Below the pieces are notes generated by a model. That model searched no databases. It worked only from the letters and a program-made list of their open reading frames with translations, and was not told the DNA's origin. From Siphonodentalium dalli (taxonomy: Eukaryota; Mollusca; Scaphopoda; Gadilida; Siphonodentaliidae), in NCBI GenBank assembly GCA_032622095.1, contig CP136063.1, forward strand, positions 61,955,897 through 62,019,896: 64,000 nt of DNA, read 5' to 3'. Within the stretch, counting starts at the first letter, position 1. Every line of letters begins with the position of its first letter. The position numbers were made by a program, and so were the translations under genes. Positions 43,697-57,273 of the stretch are shown in pieces.

Positions 43697-44314
43697 CTAA
43701 ATGTGTTCCACAGTCGGGGAGCGTGTGCACCGTGGAATGCCGTCGTCGGAAAAGAGTTTTACTTGCGAGGGATATCATTGATGACGAATGGGAGGGGGCC
43801 ACGAGTATTCCTTGTGTACCCCTGATTACACTGGGAAGTCCCGAGAAGATTCTCCTTCGGCTATTACTCTCAATGTATTTTCACCATGTTTAGGAATGTG
43901 TTCATCCATTTGTTGATTGTCCAAGTAATACTATAGTCTCCCAGTGTATACATACGCGTATGCTAGTCATATGTGTGGTACCGTGTCGAATGTTTTTGAG
44001 AAGTTCAAGCCGAGATGTAGTGTACTGGTCTCTCGAGCTAGCGGACCGGGATCACAGCTTGCTCAGTGTATTCTAACAAAACTGAAAACTCGGTCAGACA
44101 CCAAGTTTGTCAGGCTGAAATGATCACCGAATATAGATCTGAATGCAAATTGCCGACAGTTGTGCACTTACTAGCTAGATACAGAAATTTGCCAATTGGA
44201 ATATTCGTCTAAGGATTTTTCGATCGCGGGGAGATTCGGCTAGGGAGATTAATTGAACATACAGTGTGCCTGGTGACAGAACATAAAACAAGACAATTAA
44301 TTAATACTTAGTAC
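43697..44314. other. ZNF 5' flank between two hAT-like elements
   Basis: It begins 'ctaaatgtgttccacagtcgg' and 'gtgtgcaccgtggaat', which match 50320-50360 upstream of the third ZNF gene. No gene is seen. Confidence 0.5.
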
Positions 44315-45172
44315 CAGAGACGTGGCGACAACGTAGGGTTAGGGTTATCTCACCTCCCCAAAGCTTTGGTAAACATTTAAACAGTTGTAAATTTCATACC
44401 TGACACAACATTAGTTGGAAATTTCACACCAACAATAGTTTTATTCCTAACAGTTAGGGGACAATTTGGTGTTTTAGAACAACATTTGCATATTTACCTA
44501 CATTTATGTCAAAATTTTGGACTTAAATGGCCATCGGTGGGAATTTGTCCAACCTTAGGGGATGCGTCAGGTTGGAAATTTCCAACACTTAGGAAGCTTG
44601 TGTCCTGGCCGCTACCCTGTAGCCATTAAAATCACTGCAAGTTAATTTAAGAAAACAATACTTTCCTACATTTGGTCAAAATTATGGACTGAAATGGTCA
44701 TCAGTTGGAGAATTTCCAACATAATGGGGGTATGATGTTTGAACTTTCCAACATTATAGGAAGGATTGATGCCAGTCTAGATGCTAGGATTTTCCGATTG
44801 TGCGATGTTCTTGCTCAGATTCCTAAATGTTCTCACATCGGCCGAACCATGGTCCGCTCGGTGTGTCCTGGTTTCTTGCCCGTGGCCCTGTGAATTTATC
44901 TGTAGCTGGACCACTAGTTGTTTAAGATTTATGTAATTTTCAGGTTCATATCTGTAAAATTTGTCATACCGGGTATATCGAACCATGGTTCTGCTTCTCC
45001 ATCTGGCTATAGTGACCCCACGGTAAGAGTCATTAAGAATATGCTATCAGCTGGAAATGGGAGGGTGCGAATGGAATTTAGTAAAACTTGTGTTTAGTCT
45101 GATTCAAGGGGGTGCAACTGGAATTCCCAATGTGGATACCCCCGCAACGGAGATCAAATAGCCATGTCCCTG
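44315..45172 (-). mobile_element. hAT-like element, inverted second copy
   Basis: Complement of the 42.7-kb element by segments ('tgattcaagggggtgcaact', 'gatgccagtctagatgctagg'). The ends are CAGAGACGTGGC and CATGTCCCTG. The flanking 8-mers cttagtac and agtagcac match at 5 of 8 places, so it is older than the first copy. Confidence 0.7.
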
Positions 45173-46177
45173 AGTAGCACGTATCCAGACAAAAAGTATA
45201 GGATCCCCAAATGAAGGGGAGACTTGGTAGTTGCAAACCTGCAGGAAACCCACAATTTTAAAAGCATTCGAATATCTGGTAAATCAACTCACAGCACATC
45301 AACAAACACCAGCCTTGTTTCAATTTCGTGATTATCTGTTGCCATTTACAACTCAGTTCGCTATAATCACTGTTATTTACATGTATTATGTCTATCCACC
45401 AAAACGTATTCACATGTAAGAAGTAAAACATAGAATAGTAATTAATGTCAACATTTTAGACAACTGAGGCAGGTTTTTGTGACAGTTGTCCTATTTACCA
45501 TAGTTATTATTATTAATTTATATCATGGACAAAGAAACAAAAAATAAAGATTTTGATGGAAAATTTCTTCACATTGGTTTTTTAGACTCACCAATATACT
45601 TTATTCACACCGATTAAATTTTGCTACATGTACATCGTCACTTTCTTCATTGTTTATTGTCCACGCAAAAAGTTTAATATAAGTTAAGAAGTCAACAGAA
45701 GAAATGAAAATTAGTTTCTAAAATTGACACACATACTAGTATGAAGAGCATCCATTTACAGGCTGTTGTGGAAATAGTTGCAGAATGAAACGTTTGAGAT
45801 GTTGACTTTGTCACAAAGGACAGCCATGGCACAAAACAGAAAGACAAGTTTACCCCCCCCCCCCCCACTGGTCACAGTATGTTTCACATGGCCAATGTGT
45901 AGGTGTGTTGATAAATCAAATGAGAAATCCAAGATAAAATTTGAAAACAATGATAAGCTCTTATCACCCCAAGAATCCATATGAAGTTTGTTGAGAATTG
46001 AATGAGAGATAGGATAGGATAGAATAGGATAATTTATTTACAATACACATGAATTATACAATGGCAGAAATACATAAGGCAAAGATGTGGCCTGTAGGGT
46101 TCGCGAACGGTAATCGTAGACGCACACACGGACGCAACCAACCACAATAGCTCAAACTTTATTTCGTTCAGTTGAGC
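45173..46177. other. No gene; short low-complexity tracts
   Basis: A run of about 15 C at 45852, and an ATAGG-type repeat at 46009-46032. No open frame is supported. Confidence 0.5.
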
Positions 46178-46705
46178 TTAAAGGTAGAGTATCTCTTTGT
46201 AAACATGTATTATATAGTTACCGGGGTATAAAATATTAGATTTGAATCGAAGACTCCTGTCTGGAAATGCTTCTATCGATTAATATTAATTTTATTTCGA
46301 ATATTTTCTGGTCTAAAAAGGTGTGTTTGTTCAGCTAACGAACAATAGTGGTTACTGTTAACAAAGACCAGAAATTATATTGTGCAATTTTGTCACAAAT
46401 AAACGTTAATTATACTCATTATCGCTTATATCTGTGGAACAAAACAATACAAACAACCAATCTGTGACATTTGACATTCGTTGCGTAGCCGTAGGAACAG
46501 CCCAGTGCTCTATATCGCAATACGGTCTCATCCGAATGGTCGGTTCTAAAAATAGTAACATAAACGGGCCCGATTTAATATTCGAAATAAAATCAATATT
46601 AATTGATAGAAGCTTTTCCGGACATAGGTCTTCAGTTCATATCTATTATTTTATACCCACGCAACTATTTAAAATTTGTTATTTAAAGAGATAATCCATC
46701 TTTAA
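46178..46705 (+). mobile_element. Family A MITE, complete (528 bp)
   Basis: TTAA at both ends. It contains an unbroken 86-codon frame (46434-46694) that also stays open in the copies at 47.0 and 55.7 kb. That frame opens with GTG, not ATG, so I do not call a gene. Confidence 0.9.
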
Positions 46706-46975
46706 TGGAATGCCAAGATTATGGCTGTGAAATGAAGCGTAAACTTAACCCCACCACCTAAAATATAACTTTTGCAGAAGAAACGAATTATGTAGTTTAC
46801 ACTTAGAATGCTGCTTGTCAGGTTGGTTTTAGACGCATACACTGCAACAGTGTAGAGACTGATGAAGGAAATTATTAATAATGGTGTCTGAACGTGATCT
46901 AAGTTTTAAAGTTGGAAACAAAATTGTGAAAAATGAGAATTTTTACTAATTTCAGTAAAATTTTCAACATTGTCA

Positions 46976-47503
46976 TTAAAGATGGATTATCTCTTTAAAT
47001 AACAAATTTTAAATAGTTGCGCGGGTATAAAATAATAGATATGAATTGCAGACCCCTGTTCGGAAATGCTTCTGTCAATTAATATTGATTTTATTTCGAA
47101 TATTAAATCGGGACCGTTTATGTGTCTATTTTTAGAACAGACCACTCGGATGATACCATATTGCGATATAGAGCACTGGGATGTTCCTTTGTCTACGCAC
47201 CGAAATTCAAATGTCCCAGATTGATTGTTTGTATTGTTTTGTTCCACAGATATAAGCGATAATGAGTATAATTAACGTTTATGTGTGACAAAATTGTACA
47301 ATCAAATTTCTGGTCTCTGTTAACAGTAACAACTATTGTTCGTCAGCTGAACAAACACACCTTTTTAGACCATAAAATATTCGAAACAAAATTAATATTA
47401 ATCGATAGAAGCATTTCCAGACAGGAGTTTTCGATTCAAATCTAATATTTTATACCCCGGTAACTATATAATACATGTTTACAAAGAGATAACCCACCTT
47501 CAA
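46976..47503 (-). mobile_element. Family A MITE, complete, inverted
   Basis: It faces the preceding copy across 270 bp. TTAA is at one end and the decayed TCAA at the other. The 86-codon frame (47247 down to 46987) is open. Confidence 0.88.
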
Positions 47504-48545
47504 TTTTTTTTTTTAATAATTTTTATTCGAATCAAAAAACATGAACATGGATTTACAAACTGTGGCAATAAGGTAATACATTGTTTGAATATCTTTTATT
47601 TACAAATAAATGTTTTATTTATATTTTTGGTTGGAATGTGTTGCACATGCAATCTCAGAGTGAAGAATAAGCTACATCTAACCGAGACTCGGTTGACATT
47701 TACTTGTCAGCAGGGTGTCGCCCATTCCACCCCTATAAGATTGCAGGCTCCACATATGAATCGCCCTGCCATGGACTTTTTAACAGACAAGAATATATTT
47801 AAAAACACCGATTAAAAGTATATAACCTACGTTTGATTGGTCGATGCAGTCAGGTGGGTTAGTTTGGACAAAATGGCGAATTATGAGGACATTTGGCTGC
47901 GACAGATCTTGCTTTTTTAAAGAATAAACGAGGATTTCCAATGTAACTTCACATGGTACAATCTTTAATTACCGGTAGTTTTGCAAGCTTTTATCTTAAT
48001 TTTCCGATAAAAAACGTACCTCCGCGGAACACTAATTATCTGCATAGACGTGTTTTCAAATGTGCCAACGTGGACGACGATGTGTTTGACAACCGGAAAA
48101 TTCGTTTTAGTATCATAAACGCAAATTTACCCATCGCAGCAGATCGCAGACGATTTTTCAGTAGCTAGATCGGGCAATAATATCTACTTCTGGCTATAGT
48201 AGCTCCATTTCAGGTTCACCCAGACCTGATGATCTAGTTTACAAAGAGATAATCCACCTTTAACAGTATAAAACCTACATTTTGATTGGTCGATGCAGTC
48301 AGATGGGTTAACTTGAACAAAATAGCGAATTGTGAACACCACACAGCCATACTGCACGTGCCAAAGCCAAGATGATTGATTGTAAACAAACTGAAGAAAA
48401 TGATCAACGTGCACGATCGAACTAAATCATTAGTGTAAAATAAATAATAGGTCGCCCATAACAGGGATTGTTAAAGAACGTTCGTCCAATACATAGTCAC
48501 GTGTACTTGCACATAAATTTGTATAGGGCCTAGCTAATGTTTTGA
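47504..48545. other. No gene; one direct repeat pair and MITE end scraps
   Basis: About 70 bp around 'tgattggtcgatgcagtcag' occurs at 47818-47888 and again at 48268-48333. Ends of family A ('agagataatccacctttaa') appear alone at 48240-48262 and 48543. The tract 48375-48515 is paralogous to sequence flanking the 57.3-kb element. Confidence 0.5.
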
Positions 48546-48816
48546 GATAATCCACCTTTAAGTACGCTTTTTAGTAAATCCTCACGAATATCACACGTAT
48601 ATGCCACTTCACCTGTATGTATCCTCTTATTTGCAAATAGATTACTCTCACAAATGAAACTCTCACACATATCACACATATTAATCACCCATATCGATGC
48701 GTCGAGTCAGATGAGTTTATCCAGATTATCGTGTTTCTCAAACATCACATTTGAAGGAACGATCTTATGTATGCATCTTCACATGTTGCGCGAGTCTCTC
48801 TTTAGCTTTCACAAAC
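48546..48816 (-). pseudogene. Decayed fingers downstream of the third ZNF gene
   Basis: Matches to 40560-40700 and 11450-11560 ('agtcagatgagtttatccag', 'caaacatcacatttgaagg'). The Cys/His spacing is lost. As at the other two loci, old fingers sit just past the stop codon. Confidence 0.65.
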
Positions 48817-49509
48817 TTACAACGGAATTTCACCCATGTGGATTCTCATGTGTACCGTCAGACTAGTCATATGCGTGAATTCCCTCTGACAAATGCCACA
48901 CTTATATGGCGTTTCAACTAGTATGTGGGTTCTCGTATGTGAAATCAGGCTAACCTTCTGATTGAATCCTTTCTGACAAACATCACACTTATATGGCGTC
49001 TCTCCCGTGTGGATCATCTTGTGTACAGTCAAATTATTCATCTGAGTGAATCCTTCCTGACAAATATCACACTTATAGGATTTCTCGCCCGTGTGGATCT
49101 TCATGTGTTTAGTTAGACTACTCTTCACATTGAATTCTTTCTGACAAATAACACACTTATATGATTTCTCGCCCGTGTGGATGCTCATGTGTCTAGTTAA
49201 ACTACTCATCACATTGAATCCTTTCTGACAAATAACACACTTATATGATTTCTCTCCCGTGTGGATCCTCGTGTGTACAGTCAAATGACCCACCTGACTG
49301 AATACTTTCTGACATATGTCACACTGATACGGTTTCTCGCCCGTATGGATCCTCTTGTGTACAGTCAAATGAATCACCTGAGTGAATACTTTCTGACAAA
49401 TATCACATTTATATGGATTCGCACCCATATGCATATGGATCCTCTTGTGCACAGTCAAATGACTCATCCGAGAGTATTCTTTCTGACAAATATTACATTG
49501 ATACGCCAT
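48817..49509 (-). CDS. C2H2 zinc-finger protein, 8 fingers
   Basis: A predicted DNA-binding protein of 230 residues from the ATG of MAYQCNICQKEY, the same start as the 9-finger paralogue. It has eight fingers at regular spacing; two linkers carry small insertions (HMHMGANPYKC after finger 1 and HILVETPYKC before the last). Helix starts include SRMSHLTVH, TQVIHLTVH, NVMSSLTRH and TQMNNLTVH. All zinc ligands are present. The last finger (CGICQREF) matches the C-terminal finger of the other two genes. It stops at MGEIPL. No effector domain is seen. Confidence 0.88.
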   Translation of the reverse strand: MAYQCNICQKEYSRMSHLTVHKRIHMHMGANPYKCDICQKVFTQVIHLTVHKRIHTGEKPYQCDICQKVFSQVGHLTVHTRIHTGEKSYKCVICQKGFNVMSSLTRHMSIHTGEKSYKCVICQKEFNVKSSLTKHMKIHTGEKSYKCDICQEGFTQMNNLTVHKMIHTGETPYKCDVCQKGFNQKVSLISHTRTHILVETPYKCGICQREFTHMTSLTVHMRIHMGEIPL

Positions 49510-51011
<1,502 letters not shown>

Positions 51012-51179
51012 TTGTCCATTGTTACATGTGCACAGATAAATGTATTGAAATGAAAGTAAGACATGGCTTCTATAAAAATATATTTTCGATGTGTTTCAAA
51101 CATCTCATCAGGTGACATCTTGAATTAATCAATTGTGACGTAACTTCCGGAGTTACCAAGTCACATCACGATCGAGGTG

Positions 51180-51690
51180 AACGTCATATCCCGTTTAACT
51201 TGGGCTTGAGTTTGGCTTTGAATCTTTCTTCCATTGCCAGACGTTTTATGACGCTCATCTCCCTCATTTTATAGAGCGGGAAGAATTTAAATAGTGCTTT
51301 CCCACACATATCGAGGTGTCCACTGAGAGGGATTTGTCTGCATTGGGGATGTGTGATTTGTTGTCTGTGGATTGTCATTCGTTGGCGACAGGGTATATAT
51401 TTCATCTGATTTTGCTAGAATCCATACATACTTTTTCACGAGAATCCAGGGTAATTTGCGAGAATATTTACGAGAATCTAGATTTGGATTCTCGCCGAAA
51501 TATAGGCCCTGGACGAGCGGTCATCCCGTTTTGACCCACATAGAATTCTTTGAATCCCGGACATATAATAACATAAATCAAGTTCTCAGATGAACAGTGC
51601 ATCTTTTCATTTAGTTTCACGGTGTGATTTCCAGCAGGTCCAATATTGAAGGTCTCACCACATAGAATAGCTACGAACGAGGCACATTTC
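51180..51690 (-). pseudogene. Penelope-like element fragment: GIY-YIG endonuclease domain
   Basis: The first segment reads NHTVKLNEKMHCSSENLIYV, then GFKEFYVGQNG: the LIYxI...C...YVGQ core of GIY-YIG nucleases found at the C-terminus of Penelope-like reverse transcriptases. A second segment has HLDMCG, FFPLYKM and KLKPKLNG, which ends such proteins. An insertion or frame break of about 60 bp separates them. No RT part remains; the 5' side is cut by family C. Confidence 0.72.
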
Positions 51691-52124
51691 ACCACAACCT
51701 GCACGAGTACAAGAAAAACTCATACTGTACACAACATTGTATAATGACATTTTTATTATCCATCTGTATGTTTATCTAAATTTTGTGGTTATTTTTTGGT
51801 ATTTGTCGGGACTTAGTTCTCTATAGAAGCGTGTATTTTGATCATCAGAAAGCATGATTTGGAAGAGTAAACACGGAAGTGAAAAAGAAACTCAATGCGG
51901 AAGTGAAACGTCTGCTAAACCTACCAGTGTTGCGCGCGCATCACAATTTCAACGATTCATTTCGCAATAGAGTTAATTCGTGACGTCACGAGTCCCAATA
52001 AAATAGTGATATTGCACACTTGGGAGTCCAATATGACATTCGGGAGTACAATATGACTTTTTCCCGGACTATCACGTGACGGATTTTGCCCAATCGGAAA
52101 TGGTGTTAGTTAAGGGATGGATAA
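51683..52124 (+). mobile_element. Family C element, copy 3 (truncated)
   Basis: Only one hairpin arm remains ('cacaacctgcacgagtacaa'), followed by the body to 'gttaagggatggataa'. It is followed directly by a family A end scrap (52130-52160). Confidence 0.75.
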
Positions 52125-52160
52125 CAATACATATTTACAAAGAGATAATGCACCTTTAAT

Positions 52161-54196
52161 GGTTTACAAGATGGTTTGAAATCTTTTATAAAAACAATAA
52201 TAATAATTGTCAATGTCTCAGAATGGTTTGTTATCTGTCAAAGCAATGTGTTTTTAACTTTTTGTTTTGTTTTTACAGTTTAAACAAAGGAAATCACAAT
52301 TAATGTTATCGAAATCTTGCAGTAGATATGAAAAGCCATAAGAATTTGCCATTTTCTTTTCTGACATGTAACTCAAACCATATATTTATTTTTCTTTCCA
52401 GGCGTAAACCTCATTGCAAATTTATGCCCAAAAAAAAAACCATGATCAAGGCGAATGAAAATAATTATACACACAATGTAGCCATGCCCACTCATAACTT
52501 AATAAGTGATGCAGGCTTTTAATGGCACCCTGTTATGCTGTACACCTGGTATGTTGGATTAATATCTAAAATCCTTGTATGCCGCATTATGTTTGTTTGC
52601 AGCCCAGATATGATGTCTGTTTATTATATCCAGGCCTTAAAATTCATACACATTTGTGAGAATCAAAATATACTAGTAGCAATTCTACAGTGAATCAGCA
52701 AAATACGTAATAATCATGATTCTGATTCTCATCAGATTCTAAGCCCGGATATCTACCCTTTGGATCATATTCAAAGGAGAGCAAATACTACTGTAATGCT
52801 GAGAAGGGGAGAAGACTGGTGGTAGGAAGTAAAATCTTTAATATTCAATTGGGACTATAGAGTATGTGTTACATGTACATGTACCATATACTACCGTGGT
52901 GGTACTAGTATGATCATTATTGGTGGTCTGGTTACCTTAGTGGGTAGGTGACAGTGAAAATGGGACTATATTGCTTAAATAATTCTGGACCGGTGCTAGA
53001 AATAATATTGTGGTATATTGATATTCAACAATATCATTTTTTGACTACGTTACTTCTACTGTTCCCATGCCAGCCAAATTACAAATATATGAGCAGCAGC
53101 TATCCGTTTGCATACCATGTAATTTCTAATTTGCGTGATATTTAGATGCCAAGATGTATACTGACAAATTGACAATAATGATTAATTTGATAACCAAAAT
53201 GTCTTGGGCGTTGTGTATGTATAGTCAAGGAATTGTATAGCCAGAACCTGGTGCTGGCAAGGCTCATAATAGCGCTGAATTTATTAGACCAGAAGTACTA
53301 GTACATTTTTACATCTGTTAGTTAATAGTTTGGACTGAAATTGCTATATCAGGTGAAAAGATTGAAATGTCAGTTGGCAACAGTTGTAATGCTTGGAAAA
53401 TTCCAACCCAATGTGCCAGGGGTAGGGACAAAATTTGATATCTCTGAATTGTGGGGGTCTGGCTGGATCTACTACTGGTGGGTGCAATTTCTATGTTGCG
53501 TACCTCTTGTCCCTGAACTTAAATTGAGACTTTAATGTATTGTTAGGAGTACTTGGTCAGAAACGAGCCCATGTGTTTAAAATTGAAGTGACTTCTCCCA
53601 GTTCGGTTATCGGGGAGAACTACATGTACAGGTACACGTAACTATGGATGAAGTTCAATTTACACCCCAACAACACCGTTCTATGATCCAGTAAGTATCA
53701 GGCAACATCATTTTGTCATTATCTCTAGACCATTTATTATAAATCTATTATAGTGAATAAGAACTACCATGTTAATCTATAAAATTATAAATACACTTTA
53801 AACATGATATTGGCATGATGGTATATTCAAGAGAAGTCACTTCTCCCTGGGATAGGAGATAAGGAAGTGGCACATTTTAGGGAGAAGATGTCTCCCCAGT
53901 CACCCTCTGGACTGGCCCATGTACACGATACGGTACATGTACCATACCATATTATAGACCATGTTTATTGTTAATTTGTAACCCAGTGTTGTTAAAATCA
54001 CTTGAGTTTGTGTAGAGGATGCAACCAATTGGCATTAATTGTTTACAAATAACCTAATTCTAAGAGCTTAGTCAGACAGCTGTTCACTAAGTCATTAATG
54101 TTTACATCGCTTTTCATTGGTTGATTATTCAGCTGTAAAATTCGCGAAGAAATAACGCGCCCTTTCGTGTCACAATTGTTCTGACTCTGATTTAAA
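52161..54196. other. No gene recognised
   Basis: Short frames only. A pair 'gaagtgacttctccc' (53586) and 'agaagtcacttctccc' (53832) with 'ggagaa' repeats is visible. Confidence 0.5.
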
Positions 54197-55670
54197 GCAA
54201 GACGTCTGAATTTGATTTGAAGTTGATTTGTAGTTCTCATATAAGAGGCAGTTCTTCAGGCACGATTCAGTAAAAGTTTAAACTTCAAGAGTTAATATCG
54301 TGTCACGTGATAGCAACAAAGTCAGGATCGACATGGCGACGAAACCTCGAAGCATAAGAAATAGAAAACCATTAGATTACGAAGCGATGAACAACGGCAA
54401 GGCGCAATGTGGAAAGCGAGCCACCGCTATGGAACCTACATCACCAGTAATGAGTGACAGAAAGGGTGAGGAGGTCCAAGAAGATGTTTTTCGGGGAAAA
54501 TGAGCTTTCAGGCTGGTGAAGAGGCTGAGGATGATGACGACATTCGAAGGTTGGAATCGGAGCTGACGAAGCGAGATGTAAAATGGAAAAAGAAGAGAAG
54601 TTGTTACGGAGGAGGCATTTGGAAGAAGAGATTGCTAAAACCAAAGCGCATACTCATCGAATGAAAGGTATGAGTGGTATTATTAACAATTCCGAAAAGC
54701 GAGGGCCCTCAGATCAATCTAATTCTAATGACAAGAAAATCTGAAAGATCTGAGGCAAATAGAAATGTTCAACAAAATTGTTGACTCGAAAATGAGAAAA
54801 TTGGGACTTGGAAACTATGTGTCTGACTCTGATACAAGTGATGATGGAGACAATTCAGTGGTTTCAAAGGGGATAATGGAACAGCGAAAATCTGGTAAAT
54901 CTCCAATGAGATCGGGAATTGAAGCCAGAGCTAGTGATAGAGTGCGTTTTCCACAACAATTTCCTCATGCAGCCTTGCAGCATGAGTATGTGGGCTCAAG
55001 TTTGGCATTTGGGGAATTAACATTTCAACAATCCATTGCAGGCGAATTGGAAACCATTAGTTCCAATGTGGCTCCAGAGCAGCATAATGCTCATTTACGA
55101 TTATGAAAAGGATTGTGTATTTTTATTCAATTTATGAGTGGAAGGCATTGCTAAACTTTTACGGGGATTGGCTCAGACGCATACATGTAGAGCTTGGTTT
55201 AAATTCATGGGACGATGACTCTTCACAGATTGAGACGCATGTTCTCGCTAAATATGCCAAAAGCAAACCCAGTTACAAAGCTCCCTCTGCAGTGACAGAC
55301 AAATCATTTGAAAAAGGGTTGATGGTCCTTGGTTCTGTTCCATGTACAACAGAAACCGGTGTAGTCTGCCAGCTCCACACCGAGCTTCTAGCAAGGGCCA
55401 GATAAGAAAATGTAGAACATTTTTGGGCGGTTTGTTGGCAGATGAAAAGGGAAAAGGCGTCTCATCCGGAATCGGCATCGACCTGTCCACAAAGACTGCC
55501 TACGGGTTCATGACTACATGTACCGGTGGCTCCAACTTTAGAATTGAACCCTCTGGCAAATATATTTTATCCCCAATATATGAGGGCTTACCAGATGCTC
55601 GGATTGAAGCAAGACGTCTGATTTTGAGTTGAAGTTGATTTGAAAGTCCTCATATAAGAGGCATGTTCTT
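54197..55670 (+). pseudogene. Retroelement remnant with gag-like frames between short direct repeats
   Basis: Frame segments at 54300-54503, 54765-55106, 55103-55405 and 55342-55632 read in order as a charged leader, VRFPQQFPHAALQHEYVGSS, then EWKALLNFYGDWLRRIHVEL and DDDSSQIETHVLAKYAKSK, then a Cys/His tail (MYNRNRCSLPAPH in one frame, CW and HPESASTCP in another). This layout fits gag proteins of retroelements in marine invertebrates. No pol is present. A direct repeat of about 60 bp ('gcaagacgtctga', 'tcatataagaggca') flanks it at 54197-54255 and 55608-55670 and may be what is left of LTRs. The frames are broken at several points. Confidence 0.55.
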
Positions 55671-55692
55671 TTTCCCACCACCCACCGCCCAT

Positions 55693-56218
55693 TTAAAGGT
55701 GGATTATCTCTTTGTAAAACATGTATTATATAGTTACCGGGGTATAAAATATTAGATTTGAATCGAAGACTCCTGTCCGGAAATGCTTCTATCGATTAAT
55801 ATTAATTTTATTTAGAATATTTTCGGGTCTAAAAAGGTGTGTTTGTTCAGCTAACGAACAATAGTGGTTACTGTTAACAGAGACCAGAAATTATATTGTG
55901 CAATTTTGTCACAAATAAACGTTAATTATACTCATTATCGCTTATATCTGTGGAACAAAACAATACAACAACCAATCTGACATTTGACATTCGTTGCGTA
56001 ACCGTAGGAACAGCCCAGTGCTCTATATCGCAATACGGTCTCATCCGAATGGTCGGTTCTAAAAATAGTAACATAAACGGGCCCGATTTAATATTCGAAA
56101 TAAAATCAATATTAATTGATAGAAGCTTTTCCGGACATATGTCTTCAGTTCATATCTATTATTTTATACCCACGCAACTATTTAAAATTTGTTATTTAAA
56201 GAGATAATCCATCTTTAA
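55693..56218 (+). mobile_element. Family A MITE, complete (526 bp)
   Basis: TTAA at both ends, very close in sequence to the 46.2-kb copy. The 85-codon frame (55950-56207) is open. Confidence 0.9.
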
Positions 56219-57273
56219 CCCAGGTGTTATTGAATTAGCATCTGGAAAAAATTTAAATTAATACAATTAGGCTAATTTTAAGGAATAGGTTCAAAGTTTT
56301 TGTATTTGAATAACCAAATTGTCATTTTACCACTGGTGCCTTCTGGTTTGGTGGGTGTATGGGCTTTTGAAATACATGTTCTATCATTTCTAATTATGCA
56401 TGTATATATTGTACCCGTGTCTGTTGAATATAATTTCAAGTATGCTGTGTGTTGTCTGAGAAAGTTATTAATTCTGCATGCTGTTACATTGCTGTATATG
56501 TGTGTAGGCAAACATTCATAAACTCATATTCATATTAAATAATTGAATGTTAAGATGAGACAAGATATGTATTCATGAAAGCAATAGTATAAACTAATTA
56601 TGTATCTCGTCTCATCTTGGTATTCTTTTCTATAGTGACTATGCATGTTTGCATGTTTATTGTATTTGTCGTCTTGTAACATTTAGTATCAGTCCGGAAT
56701 TAAATTATTAATCGTTCTGACCCTCTGAGAATTATAGTTTATGTGATTCATGATGAACATTGGAATTTTAGGCAATTTCATTGGAGTATTGATACTTGTA
56801 GACCTAGTATTGATATTCTCAGTAGGTAAATTAGATAATGTTGTTGTTGTGTCAATTGGGGTGGGGAATCATGGATTTTTTGTTTGGGGTGGGTGGTGAG
56901 GATGGCTCCATGTGGTCCTCCCAATTATCCGTGTAGCCTTTAGAAGTTAAGTTTTGAGTGAAAAATATCCGGAAAAAGGGAAATTGAATGTACGCTTAAG
57001 CGTAGATGTAATGATATAAATGTGATTTTTGGCCTCCCATACATATATAGTTATATCTGCGTCTGAAAAACACAATATCTAAAAAAAAAAAATCACAAGC
57101 ACTTTTCCCCAAAACCTTTGAGGTTGCTACTATTTCTTACCTTGCATGCAACGGTAGACATGTGCTGGGCACAGACATCTGCTAACAAAACCACCAGACC
57201 CTTAATCTTTATGCTCTCGCCACATTACAATGTTACATGTATCAGGCCATGATTAATTGTAAATAAACTGAAG
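56219..57273. other. No gene recognised
   Basis: Short frames and one small inverted repeat ('gatgagacaagata' at 56553 with 'atctcgtctcatc' at 56606). Confidence 0.5.

Noticed and set aside
46434-46694. Real small gene in the MITE
   Set aside because: No ATG, broken in other copies, and no recognisable domain; kept only as a finding.
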